Part shown: piece after piece, positions 7,285 to 14,791 of the stretch
How positions within the stretch are numbered: the first letter of the stretch is position 1
Layout of the letters: each line of letters begins with the position of its first letter
Assembly (NCBI RefSeq): GCF_002160055.1
Contig: NZ_NFJV01000016.1
Coordinates: forward strand, 1-64,000
DNA: 64,000 nt
Source: Mediterranea sp. An20
Lineage (GTDB): Bacteria > Bacteroidota > Bacteroidia > Bacteroidales > Bacteroidaceae
Direction: 5' to 3'
Translations under genes and position numbers: made by a program
Notes under the pieces: generated by a model
Database searches by the model: none
The model's input: the letters and a program-made list of their open reading frames with translations, nothing else
Told to the model about the DNA's origin: nothing

Positions 7285-10200
7285 TCACCGGTAAATCCTC
7301 CGCATCAGCGCCGGCAATACCACCAGCAGCAGGGGCAGACCGACGACGAAACCGCCTATCACCGCCACGGCAAGCGGCTGCTGCATCTGTGCGCCCATGC
7401 CCAGCCCCAAGGCGAGGGGCATCAGGGCGAGGATGGCACCGATGGCGGTCATCAGCTTGGGACGGATGCGCAGGGCGATGGCATAGTCCACCGACTCGTC
7501 TACCGCGCCGCCCCGACGGCGGTTCATCCGGTATTGCCAGACTGTGAAGATGCTGTTCTCTGCCAGGATGCCCACAATCATGATGATGCCCGTGTAGCTG
7601 CTGACGTTGAGCGGCACGCCGGTGAGCCACAGGGCGAGCAGGCATCCGCAGATGCCCGTCAGCGAGATGAACAGCACTGCCAGCGAGATGAGCCACTCGC
7701 GCAAGAGGAACATCAGCACGGTGAGCACCAGCAGGGTGGCAAGGCTGAGTATCATCGCCAGCTCGCGGAAAGACTGTTGCTGCTCGGAGTAGGCGCCGCC
7801 GAACGCGATGCTGTAGCCCGCCGGCAGATGCAGTCTGGAAGCAAACGCCTGTTGCAGTTCGTCCACCACGGTGCCTAAGTCACGGTTCTCCAGCCGCGCG
7901 GTGAGGGTGATGTTGCTCTTCAGGTCCTCGCGCCGCTGTTCTATCTCGCCGGGCACTACCTGCACGTCGCAGAAGTAGGCGAGCGGACGGGTGGAGCCGT
8001 CGGGCAGGAAGATGAGCTGCCGTTGCAGCAATTCGGGGGAGTTGTCGGGAAAGTCGGTGAAGCGCAGGAGGATGCGGCGCATCTGCTCGCCGTCCTGCAC
8101 CGAGCCGATTTGCAGTCCGCCCGTCATTGCCGCCTGCGCGGGGTGAGGCTCGATGATACCTTCCGGCTGGCTGAGGGGAACCCCGTCTGTATAGGCGGCA
8201 AGCTGCTCCTGGAAGTCGGTCAGGGTGATGCCGAACTGCCGTAGCCTTTCTTCCTTCGGCAAGAACACCAGCGAGGCTCCGGCAGGCACCAGCCCGTTAT
8301 CGATGTCCACCACGCCGGGTACCGTCTGCATCACCTGTTCGGCTTGCGTTGCCATGTGTTGCAACGTCGGGTAGTCATTGCCGAATATCTTTACTTCGAC
8401 AGGTTGAGGCGTACTCATCAGGTCGCCCAGCAGGTCGGCAATGTGCTGGCCGAAGCTGATGGTCATGACGGGCACCGCCTGCGAGATGCTGCGGCGCAGG
8501 TCGCTGATGACTTCGGGGGTGGACTTCTTCCTATCCTTCTTCAGTTGGATGAGGTAGTCGCCGAAGTTCGTGGGCCGTGTCTTGAACGACATGCCCAGTG
8601 CCGTGCGCCGCGAATAGGTCTCCACATCGGGATGCGCCAGGATGATCTTCTCCATCTGCCGGCACAGGCGGTCGGTCTCTTCGATGTCCGTACCTGCCGG
8701 CGAATGGTAGTCGAGCACAATCGTCCCTTCGTCCAGGTCGGGCAGGAATCCCGAAGGCAACTGCGTGGAGGCATACCAGCCGCCACCTATCAACAGAACT
8801 ACAAAAGCAAAGGCAACTATCGGTCTTCTATATATAAAGGTAAGGAAATGCACCTTGCGTATGGAGGCTTCCTCCAGTTCCTTGGTGTCCAATGCCTTCG
8901 GACGCAGCCTTTCCTTGTAACCTATTACCAAATGTAATACCGGAAGAAGAAGCCAAGTGACAAGGAACGATGCCACCATCGTGAGCTGCATCGTATCGGA
9001 CAGTTCCTTGAAGAAGCTCCCTGCCAGTCCGCTCATCAGCCGGAAGGGGAAGTGGATGACGATGGTAGCCAATGATGATGCCACCATGGCAGGGAAGAGG
9101 TCGTGGATGGCACGGCGCACGGCGGTGAAGCGGTCGGTGCCGGGATGCTCTTCGTGCTCGCGGTATATCTGCTCGATGATGACGATGGCATCGTCAATAA
9201 TCAGTCCCACCGATGCCGCCATCGCGCCAAGCGACATGACATTAATCGTTATCCCTGCCAAGTAGCACAGCAGGATGCTGAACGCCACCGTCACCGGTAT
9301 GGTGAGCATCACCACGAGGCTCGACCGCCACGAGCGCAGGAACAGCACCATCACCACCAATGCAAGGAATAACCCTTCGTAGATGGTGCGCAACACGCTG
9401 TGGATGCTGTCGCCCACGAAGGCACTCTGGTTGTAGTAGGGCTTCAGTTCGTAGCCTTCGGGCAGTTGGGCGCGTATCTCGTCCGCCTTCTTCTCCACGT
9501 CCTTGGCGAAGGTCAGCAGGTTGACGCCGGGCTGCTTCACGAGGTCCACGAGCACGGCATCCTCGCCGTCGGCATTGATTTTGAGGAACTCCTGCTGCTC
9601 CTGTATCTCCACCTCGGCAAAGTCGCGCAGGCAGACGGTGCGCTTGCCGTCGTCGCGGACAATCACGTCGCGCAACTCTTCCAGTCCGTCGATGCGCGTG
9701 TCGGTCAGCGAGAGGTAAAGGCGGCCATAGTCTGCCACCTGTCCGTTGCCCAGCACGAAGTTGGTCTGCGCGAAGGCATCCTTTATCTGTGCGGGAGTGA
9801 TGCCCAGTGCCGACATCTTCATCGCATCGGGCTTGACGACGAACTCCTTCGCCTTGCCTCCGCGCACCACCACGTTGCTGATGCCCTGCACTTGTGAGAA
9901 CATCGGACGTACCACTAAGTTGCCCACGTCGCGCAAGGCGATGCGGCTGTGCGTCCGGCTCTCCAGCGTAAAGCCATAGACGGGAAAGAGCGACTGGTTC
10001 ATCGCTTCGGTGGAGATGACCGTCCCGGCAGGCAGGTAGTTTTTGATTTCGTTGATGCGGTTCTCCAACTGGGTCTTCAGGGCATAAATGTCCAGTCCCC
10101 AGCGGAAATACACGTCTATCACACAACTGCCACGTGAGGTACTGCTCTTCACCACGGTAGTGCCCGGTACCTTCTTTACCGCGCTTTCCAATGGCTTGGT

Positions 10201-10389
10201 GACGGTAATCATCATGCGGTCCACCGGCTGCTGTCCCGCATCGGCAATGACGGTGATACGCGGGAAGAGCACTTCAGGAAACAGGTTGGTCTGCATCCGT
10301 GTATAGCTGTAAATGCCAGCCAGCAGGAGCAGCAAGCCCACGAAGAGGATGGGCTTGGCATAGAGTTGATGGAGCCCTTTCTTATTCAT
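7285..10389 (-). CDS. RND efflux transporter permease
   Basis: Inner-membrane proton-driven pump of 1034 residues, full length for the AcrB/CzcA superfamily. TM1 lies near 9-27. A block of helices follows the first porter domain (LFLALVVMVLFLRSW, then VGLIIDDAIVIIEQIY), with the paired aspartates of TM4 used for proton relay. A second set of helices ends the protein at PALMRRIYR. The pattern LFPEVLFPRITV is closer to CzcA/CusA and other non-AcrB branches than to AcrB, so the substrate could be a metal or a small organic compound. The ATG at 10389 overlaps the adaptor stop by 8 bp, implying coupling. It is the last gene of the TolC-adaptor-RND operon driven from 12589-12623. Composition is GC-rich. 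Confidence 0.92.
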   Translation of the reverse strand: MNKKGLHQLYAKPILFVGLLLLLAGIYSYTRMQTNLFPEVLFPRITVIADAGQQPVDRMMITVTKPLESAVKKVPGTTVVKSSTSRGSCVIDVYFRWGLDIYALKTQLENRINEIKNYLPAGTVISTEAMNQSLFPVYGFTLESRTHSRIALRDVGNLVVRPMFSQVQGISNVVVRGGKAKEFVVKPDAMKMSALGITPAQIKDAFAQTNFVLGNGQVADYGRLYLSLTDTRIDGLEELRDVIVRDDGKRTVCLRDFAEVEIQEQQEFLKINADGEDAVLVDLVKQPGVNLLTFAKDVEKKADEIRAQLPEGYELKPYYNQSAFVGDSIHSVLRTIYEGLFLALVVMVLFLRSWRSSLVVMLTIPVTVAFSILLCYLAGITINVMSLGAMAASVGLIIDDAIVIIEQIYREHEEHPGTDRFTAVRRAIHDLFPAMVASSLATIVIHFPFRLMSGLAGSFFKELSDTMQLTMVASFLVTWLLLPVLHLVIGYKERLRPKALDTKELEEASIRKVHFLTFIYRRPIVAFAFVVLLIGGGWYASTQLPSGFLPDLDEGTIVLDYHSPAGTDIEETDRLCRQMEKIILAHPDVETYSRRTALGMSFKTRPTNFGDYLIQLKKDRKKSTPEVISDLRRSISQAVPVMTISFGQHIADLLGDLMSTPQPVEVKIFGNDYPTLQHMATQAEQVMQTVPGVVDIDNGLVPAGASLVFLPKEERLRQFGITLTDFQEQLAAYTDGVPLSQPEGIIEPHPAQAAMTGGLQIGSVQDGEQMRRILLRFTDFPDNSPELLQRQLIFLPDGSTRPLAYFCDVQVVPGEIEQRREDLKSNITLTARLENRDLGTVVDELQQAFASRLHLPAGYSIAFGGAYSEQQQSFRELAMILSLATLLVLTVLMFLLREWLISLAVLFISLTGICGCLLALWLTGVPLNVSSYTGIIMIVGILAENSIFTVWQYRMNRRRGGAVDESVDYAIALRIRPKLMTAIGAILALMPLALGLGMGAQMQQPLAVAVIGGFVVGLPLLLVVLPALMRRIYR

Positions 10390-11263
10390 GGCTGATGATG
10401 ATTTTACTGCTGTCTGCCAAAGCATATCCTCCGGTCAGGACGATGCGGTCGGTTGGTGTCAATGGTCCATAGATTTCAATACTGTCTGCCGTGCTGTTAC
10501 CTGTCTCGACCGGAACTTTTACGGCGGTGCTGTCGTCGGCCAGACGCATCACCCAATGCTCTGTCAACGTTTCGTCGCTCTGCACAGCGGCTTTGGGGAG
10601 GAGCAGAACTGATTCTGCCTTGCCTGCCGAAGTAAAGATAGCCTTCACGTTCATCCCTTCGGGCAGGAAGGGGGCATCCATGGCAGTGGCAATAATCTTT
10701 TCCGATTGTGAGGTTTCGTTCATGGTAGCCAGAGAAGTCAGTACGGTGGCCCGGAGGCATGTCCCGTCGGGCAGTTCCAGCGTGCAGCGGCTTCCGCTCT
10801 GCGCATACTTTCGCTGTTCGTAAGGTACGTTTATCTCAAATACAAGACTTCCGGTTTCGGCCAGTGTGCAGAGTGTTGTGCCTTCTGCCGCATAGCTGCC
10901 GGCTTGTGTCTGTACATCAATTACGATGCCAGGCCGTGTTGCCCTTATTTCGATGGGAGCATTGTTCTGCCCCAATGCGTGCTGCTCTTTGCTTTCGAGG
11001 CGATAGAGTAATTCTCCGGCCTCCACCCGCTTGCCCGTCCGCACATATACCTCCGAGGCAAACGAAGGAATCGGGGCAGCGACAACGGTCTTGTTCTGAT
11101 AAACCGTGGTCGCCCTGAGGATGATTTCTTGGGGAATATGCCCGAAGACAACGTGTGTCAGAGTCACTTCCGTAGCCGGTTCGGCCTCGGAGGCCTTGTC
11201 TACCTTGCTGCCCGTACAGGCCGAAAGGAGGGCAGGGAATAGTAAGATATACTTTGCTTTCAT
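10382..11263 (-). CDS. RND periplasmic adaptor (membrane fusion protein), lipoprotein
   Basis: A 293-residue adaptor joining the RND pump to TolC. It begins with a lipoprotein signal, LLFPALLSAC (Cys16), so it is lipid-anchored. Residues 60-130 hold a barrel-sandwich lipoyl-like domain with an unusually short hairpin between its halves (VEAGELLYRLESKEQ to IRATRPGIVIDVQTQ). The beta-barrel (YEQRKYAQSGSRCTLEL) and membrane-proximal domains follow. The missing long alpha-hairpin makes it shorter than AcrA (about 400 residues). The stop overlaps the pump start by 8 bp, and the TolC-like gene ends 16 bp upstream. Confidence 0.88.
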   Translation of the reverse strand: MKAKYILLFPALLSACTGSKVDKASEAEPATEVTLTHVVFGHIPQEIILRATTVYQNKTVVAAPIPSFASEVYVRTGKRVEAGELLYRLESKEQHALGQNNAPIEIRATRPGIVIDVQTQAGSYAAEGTTLCTLAETGSLVFEINVPYEQRKYAQSGSRCTLELPDGTCLRATVLTSLATMNETSQSEKIIATAMDAPFLPEGMNVKAIFTSAGKAESVLLLPKAAVQSDETLTEHWVMRLADDSTAVKVPVETGNSTADSIEIYGPLTPTDRIVLTGGYALADSSKIIISHE

Positions 11264-11279
11264 TGTATCTAATCGTTCT

Positions 11280-12569
11280 TTAGTGGTTCCAATAATTATA
11301 GGTAGCGATGACCAATTGCCGGTTCGTCCGTAGCAGCAGGCAATCTTTCTCTGTCTGTATCCGGTTACGGAGCACGGTGATATAGTCCAATACGGAAACC
11401 TGCCCGGCTGTTATCTCCCGTGCATAGTCGGACAGAACACATTCATATTCGGCAAGCTGCTTTTCCAAAGCCTCTTCCCTCCGGTCATATTTCTCCAACT
11501 CCGACAGGCATTGGCGGAGCCTCATGTTGCGCTGGTATTCGGCATGGTCCCGATAGATGCGTATGCTTTGCTGCTGCAATTCTGCCTGGCGTTCTTTCCA
11601 TCGCTTTTGCCTGCCGTCGAAGAGAGTCCATGTAAACGTCAGCCCCGCGCTCCAGCCGAAATGTCTGTACCACTGCGAGAAACTGCCCGTCTGCATGCCG
11701 CCATTCACAAACAAGTCCAATCGTGGCTTGTACTGCAAGTTGAAAGAGTGCAGCGATGCCGCTGTGTTCAGGCTGTCCAGCCGGTATTGTTCTGTAAAAA
11801 GGCTCCCTCTGTCCAACGGCAGCCTGAGATGAAGTCCGATATTTGCCAAGGCAACATCCGTAGTATCATCAATGCCGCACAGCAGGTTCAGGTCCATCAG
11901 ATGTGTGTGATAAGCTTGTAGGGATGAAAGTCGCAACTCGGCATTTGCCTCCCGCTCGATGGCAAGCAAGTGCAGGTCCGACTGCTTGGCCAAGCCTTTG
12001 TCTGCAAACAGCCGGACTATCTCCTGTTGATGTTCAAGCACTGCGGCAATAGAGTCGGCAAACGCTATTTGTGTCTGGTCGAGCAGGCAGAGCAGGTACT
12101 GTTCCGTTACCAAGCGTTCCAGTTGGTTCTCTTCTATGCGGATATTGTTACGGGTAATCTCGATGTTTATTCCGGACAGCTCTTGTGCCACTTTGTAAGA
12201 TGAATGCCCCAAGAGCGGCTGTGTCCACGTAGCTCCGGCATGCAAATGTCCGCTGCTTTCGCCCAAGTCATAACCATAATAATCTATGGCATCCTGCGCG
12301 TTCCATCGGAAAGAAGTTTGTCCCCCGTCTTTGGTTATGACCGGCACAAACAGGTAATCTCCATTCAACTCTATGCGTGAACGGGTGTACAGCGCCTTCA
12401 GCCGCTGGAGCTCCACCTGCTCTATTTGCGGTTGGTTGCGGTAGTCGTTGAGCAGCGGGCTGTAATTCCGGGCGACTTCTATATAATAAGCCAAATCGGG
12501 GGATGTCCCTTGTCCTGCTGCGGTAAGAAGAAAGCAGGAAAAAACAAAAATAAAATACATCCGAATCAT
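11280..12569 (-). CDS. TolC-family outer membrane efflux protein
   Basis: Outer-membrane factor of 429 residues. The start at 12569 (MIRMYFIFVFSCFLL) gives a signal peptide ending near AAGQG; the longer frame would run over the promoter. The protein is mostly long helices with the duplicated pattern of OEP domains (for example LERLVTEQYLLCLLDQTQIAFADSI and its C-terminal counterpart LEKQLAEYECVLSDYAREI), and a conserved LDYITVLRN near the end. It is the first gene of the tripartite operon and follows directly from the regulator-type promoter at 12589-12623. Confidence 0.88.
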   Translation of the reverse strand: MIRMYFIFVFSCFLLTAAGQGTSPDLAYYIEVARNYSPLLNDYRNQPQIEQVELQRLKALYTRSRIELNGDYLFVPVITKDGGQTSFRWNAQDAIDYYGYDLGESSGHLHAGATWTQPLLGHSSYKVAQELSGINIEITRNNIRIEENQLERLVTEQYLLCLLDQTQIAFADSIAAVLEHQQEIVRLFADKGLAKQSDLHLLAIEREANAELRLSSLQAYHTHLMDLNLLCGIDDTTDVALANIGLHLRLPLDRGSLFTEQYRLDSLNTAASLHSFNLQYKPRLDLFVNGGMQTGSFSQWYRHFGWSAGLTFTWTLFDGRQKRWKERQAELQQQSIRIYRDHAEYQRNMRLRQCLSELEKYDRREEALEKQLAEYECVLSDYAREITAGQVSVLDYITVLRNRIQTEKDCLLLRTNRQLVIATYNYWNH

Positions 12570-12588
12570 ATAGATACCTTTTTCCCGG

Positions 12589-12623
12589 CAAAAATAGGTA
12601 CGGATGTTGTAGGAATTTTGAAG
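12589..12623 (-). promoter_or_regulatory. Promoter with response-regulator-type direct repeat (efflux operon)
   Basis: On the - strand, half-sites TTCAAAAT and TACAACAT start 11 bp apart (12602-12623), then a 5-nt gap and the -7 box TATTTTTG (12589-12596), 19 bp before the TolC-like ATG. It matches the site before the EamA-regulator operon at 20 of 22 positions or better. Confidence 0.7.
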
Positions 12624-12735
12624 AATCGTGATGCCTCTTGAGCCAATAAGTTGGCAGGGCGCCTGCAAGTTCCGACGGGTAGCTAAAAAGGTGCGGCAGT
12701 AAAGGCTTGTTATGGCTGATACAGAAGAAGACGAT

Positions 12736-12801
12736 TCCTAAGCGTTTGGAAGCAGACAGGCAAGCGCTTGGAAGTTCGCTTCCAAGCGCTTAGGAATAAT
12801 G
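12736..12801 (+). repeat. Dispersed 22-bp-unit intergenic repeat, copy B
   Basis: Three tandem 22-bp units at 12736-12757, 12758-12779 and 12780-12801, with cores TCCTAAGCGTTTGGAAG, GGCAAGCGCTTGGAAG and TTCCAAGCGCTTAGGAA. Units 2 and 3 form a perfect 13-bp stem (12762-12774 with 12779-12791) closed by TTCG. Units 1 and 3 are also inverted over 20 bp with one mismatch. The flanking boxes of copies A, C and D are not clear here. Confidence 0.75.
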
Positions 12802-12900
12802 GTCTGGTAATGTGTAAAATGGGAAGAAGATAATTTGAATAATCGGCCGGCGTTTTTGTTGTAGCTGCACGATAGGAAGGAACGGCTGTTTACCCCTACA

Positions 12901-13824
12901 TCAGACGTGCCGTGGGCGAATGCGTTTCATCACTGTTTCCACTCCCTCCTTGATTCGATTGGTCAGGATAATCAGTACGACTGCTATCAGTATCAGTGCG
13001 ATGCCTGTTGCTTCGGTCGTGGTGAATGATTCGCCAAAGACGCACGCTCCTATGACGACTGCTGTCACCGGCTCCATGGCACCGAGGATGGATGTCAGCG
13101 TACCACCGATGTGGCGTACGGCCAGTAGTAGAGTGATATTCGAGATGACCGTGGGCATGACGGCCAGCAGAGCTACCAATCCTATGGATTCCCAGTCGGG
13201 TAGCGGCTGTAGACTGTGTTGGATGCTGTTTTTTATTGTGAAGGTAAGCGCTGTAAACAGAAAGACATAGAATGCCAGTTTGCGGCTGTGCATATTTTTC
13301 AGGCGGGATTTATTGACAGAGACGATGTAGCTGGCATAGCCCACGGCAGAAAGCAGGACGATGAACACACCCCACGCATCAATTGTCAGTTCCGTCCCTT
13401 GCAATGACAGTCGGGCTACGCCTCCTACAGCCAATGCAATAGCCAGCCACGTTACCCACGAAGCCTGTTCGCGGAACAGCACGAGCATCAGCAGTGTAGT
13501 AAAGATAGGGTAGGTGAAATGCAGTGTTGTGGCTACGCCAGCACCCATCACCTCATAGCCATAAAGCAGGAACATGGATGAGGCGGTGTAGAACAGGGCC
13601 ATAGTGATGAGCAGGGGCACATCGCGCCAAGTGATGCGGAACGACTCGCCTTTCAGTAGCATCATTGCTCCCAGGGCCAGGGTGGCGGTTATGAAACGGT
13701 AAAACAGAATACTGTCGGATGTCAGTCCCCGTTGCATCAGCGGTAGGGTGAACAGGGGGATAAGACCGAAAGTAATCGAGGTAGCCAGTCCGTAGAGGAA
13801 GCCTTTTAATTTTGATGTGTTCAT
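12901..13824 (-). CDS. DMT-superfamily transporter (two EamA domains)
   Basis: A 307-residue inner-membrane protein with ten predicted helices in two EamA repeats: the first over residues 6-140 (GLATSITFGLIPLFTLPL onward), the second over 152-292, ending in the typical GIALILIAVVLIIL. Members export metabolites such as amino acids, or import small molecules; the substrate cannot be predicted. The C-terminus is basic (MKRIRPRHV), as expected for a cytoplasmic tail. A TACCTTTG -7 box lies at 13864-13871 on the - strand. It appears monocistronic. Confidence 0.85.
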   Translation of the reverse strand: MNTSKLKGFLYGLATSITFGLIPLFTLPLMQRGLTSDSILFYRFITATLALGAMMLLKGESFRITWRDVPLLITMALFYTASSMFLLYGYEVMGAGVATTLHFTYPIFTTLLMLVLFREQASWVTWLAIALAVGGVARLSLQGTELTIDAWGVFIVLLSAVGYASYIVSVNKSRLKNMHSRKLAFYVFLFTALTFTIKNSIQHSLQPLPDWESIGLVALLAVMPTVISNITLLLAVRHIGGTLTSILGAMEPVTAVVIGACVFGESFTTTEATGIALILIAVVLIILTNRIKEGVETVMKRIRPRHV

Positions 13825-13863
13825 ATGTCAGTAAAGATGTATAGATGTCACGTTTTTGAGGGG

Positions 13864-13871
13864 CAAAGGTA
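13864..13871 (-). promoter_or_regulatory. -7 box of the DMT transporter gene
   Basis: TACCTTTG on the - strand, 40 bp before the ATG at 13824. No matching -33 TTG is visible at the usual distance. Confidence 0.45.
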
Positions 13872-13934
13872 CATATATTATGGCATCGTACATACGTTTT
13901 CGTAGAAAAAGGATAATTTCTTGCCTCCATACCC

Positions 13935-13965
13935 TTGCTTGTCTCCGGAAAAAGGCATACCTTTG
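13935..13965 (+). promoter_or_regulatory. Consensus Bacteroides promoter of an unassigned small transcription unit
   Basis: TTG (13935-13937), exactly 20 nt, then TACCTTTG (13958-13965). The transcript should start near 13972 and run to the terminator at 14623-14673. It holds about 185 nt of leader and two small reading frames. Confidence 0.65.
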
Positions 13966-14158
13966 CACCCGCAATCCGGAAGCTCCTTTCGGCGGAGAGA
14001 TTACATTACCTTGGCAATTCGGTCTAATGTGACTGAAAGTAGTGGGACGGCTCTTCTCTCCATAATAAACCTGTTACATACTCTGCGTCCCGTCTTGCAG
14101 AATAATTTAGAAGCATCCCTCCTTCGATGGACAGGTGCGATAAAATTATTTGTGCAAG

Positions 14159-14314
14159 ATGAACAAACGGATTACTTTCTGCCGTGCCTGTTATACCGGC
14201 CGGACTTTATTCACATACCACTTCACCGCTTTTCGAAGGCGATGCGCATCCTCTTTCGGGCGCTTCGCTCCTCTTGCTTCGTTTCTTGTGCTTATCAACT
14301 TCATTGTCGTTTGA
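14159..14314 (+). CDS. Possible 51-residue small protein
   Basis: Short frame from ATG at 14159, beginning MNKRITFCRACYTGRT and ending LVLINFIVV. It is basic and Arg-rich in the middle with a hydrophobic C-terminal stretch (APLASFLVLINFIVV). Its only support is the strong promoter upstream and the terminator downstream. No family is recognised. It could equally be part of a structured leader for the next frame. Confidence 0.25.
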   Translation: MNKRITFCRACYTGRTLFTYHFTAFRRRCASSFGRFAPLASFLVLINFIVV

Positions 14315-14330
14315 CTTAATTCCTATCAAC

Positions 14331-14594
14331 ATGAAGAAGATTCATTTATGGATAATGAACCTACCCTTGTTGACGGTCATCGGTTCTGTTACCTGGAGCG
14401 ACATTGGTGTAGATGTGGTGAAAGACTTCTGCTTTGCCGGACGGACGGGCAAGTCTTCTCACCATCTTGTCGCTACCAAGACCGACACGAAAGCAGACTA
14501 TGTGCCCCGCTATGTCTGGCCAGGCACCAGCCTGACTCAGGTTGACGCGGCGGGAGCGGATAATGTAGATTGTACTTTCGGCTATTGCAATTAG
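14331..14594 (+). CDS. Small protein of unknown function (87 residues)
   Basis: A frame from ATG 14331 with a weakly hydrophobic N-terminus (IHLWIMNLPLLTVIG), a polar middle rich in Lys, Asp and Thr, and a C-terminus CTFGYCN with two cysteines. No family is recognised. A peptide exported by its N-terminus, like the NVEALA-type small proteins of Bacteroidales, is one possibility, but the NVEALA motif itself is absent. In its favour, a strong promoter lies at 13935-13965, a classical terminator starts 29 bp after the stop, and no other gene explains that pair. Confidence 0.45.
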   Translation: MKKIHLWIMNLPLLTVIGSVTWSDIGVDVVKDFCFAGRTGKSSHHLVATKTDTKADYVPRYVWPGTSLTQVDAAGADNVDCTFGYCN

Positions 14595-14622
14595 AAACAA
14601 GTCAATATTTTTCTATATAGGC

Positions 14623-14673
14623 AGAGCGTCCTGGCTTTTGTCCTTCTATGGGCAGGCAGGATGCTCTTTTTTT
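14623..14673 (+). terminator. Intrinsic terminator of the small transcription unit
   Basis: AGAGCGTCCTG (14623-14633) pairs with CAGGATGCTCT (14657-14667), 11 bp with one G-U, running straight into a T-rich tail. Confidence 0.8.
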
Positions 14674-14686
14674 GTTTGTCTTCCTG

Positions 14687-14717
14687 TTGCCTAATTCAAA
14701 TGCTTGCTGTATCTTTG
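14687..14717 (+). promoter_or_regulatory. Promoter of the queuosine gene cluster
   Basis: TTG (14687-14689), 20 nt, TATCTTTG (14710-14717). Transcription should begin near 14724, giving a leader of about 68 nt that contains the candidate preQ1 riboswitch. Confidence 0.65.
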
Positions 14718-14753
14718 CGCCCGATTTTATGGGAGCTGCCCGAAAGGAGCAGC

Positions 14754-14790
14754 CGTGTATTCCAGATTAACCACGTAAAAAACAGGAACG
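14754..14790 (+). promoter_or_regulatory. Candidate preQ1-I riboswitch
   Basis: The leader just before the queuosine precursor transporter has the compact preQ1-I layout. A short P1 stem is formed by CGTG (14754-14757) and CACG (14772-14775). It encloses a 14-nt loop that contains TTCCAG. An A-rich tail (TAAAAAACAGGAACGA) follows. Loop TTCC can pair with tail GGAA to give the H-type pseudoknot, which would hide the AGGA ribosome-binding site 4-8 nt from the ATG. The tail closely resembles the Bacillus subtilis queC aptamer. P1 is only 4 bp, so covariance support is needed. Confidence 0.65.
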
Positions 14791-14791
14791 A

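Noticed and set aside
8344..9897. Long + strand frames inside the RND gene
   Set aside because: Typical shadow frames in a GC-rich gene; the - strand encodes a full, conserved pump.
12736..12801. Tandem 22-bp units as a CRISPR array
   Set aside because: The units are directly contiguous with no spacers, are degenerate, and no cas genes are present.
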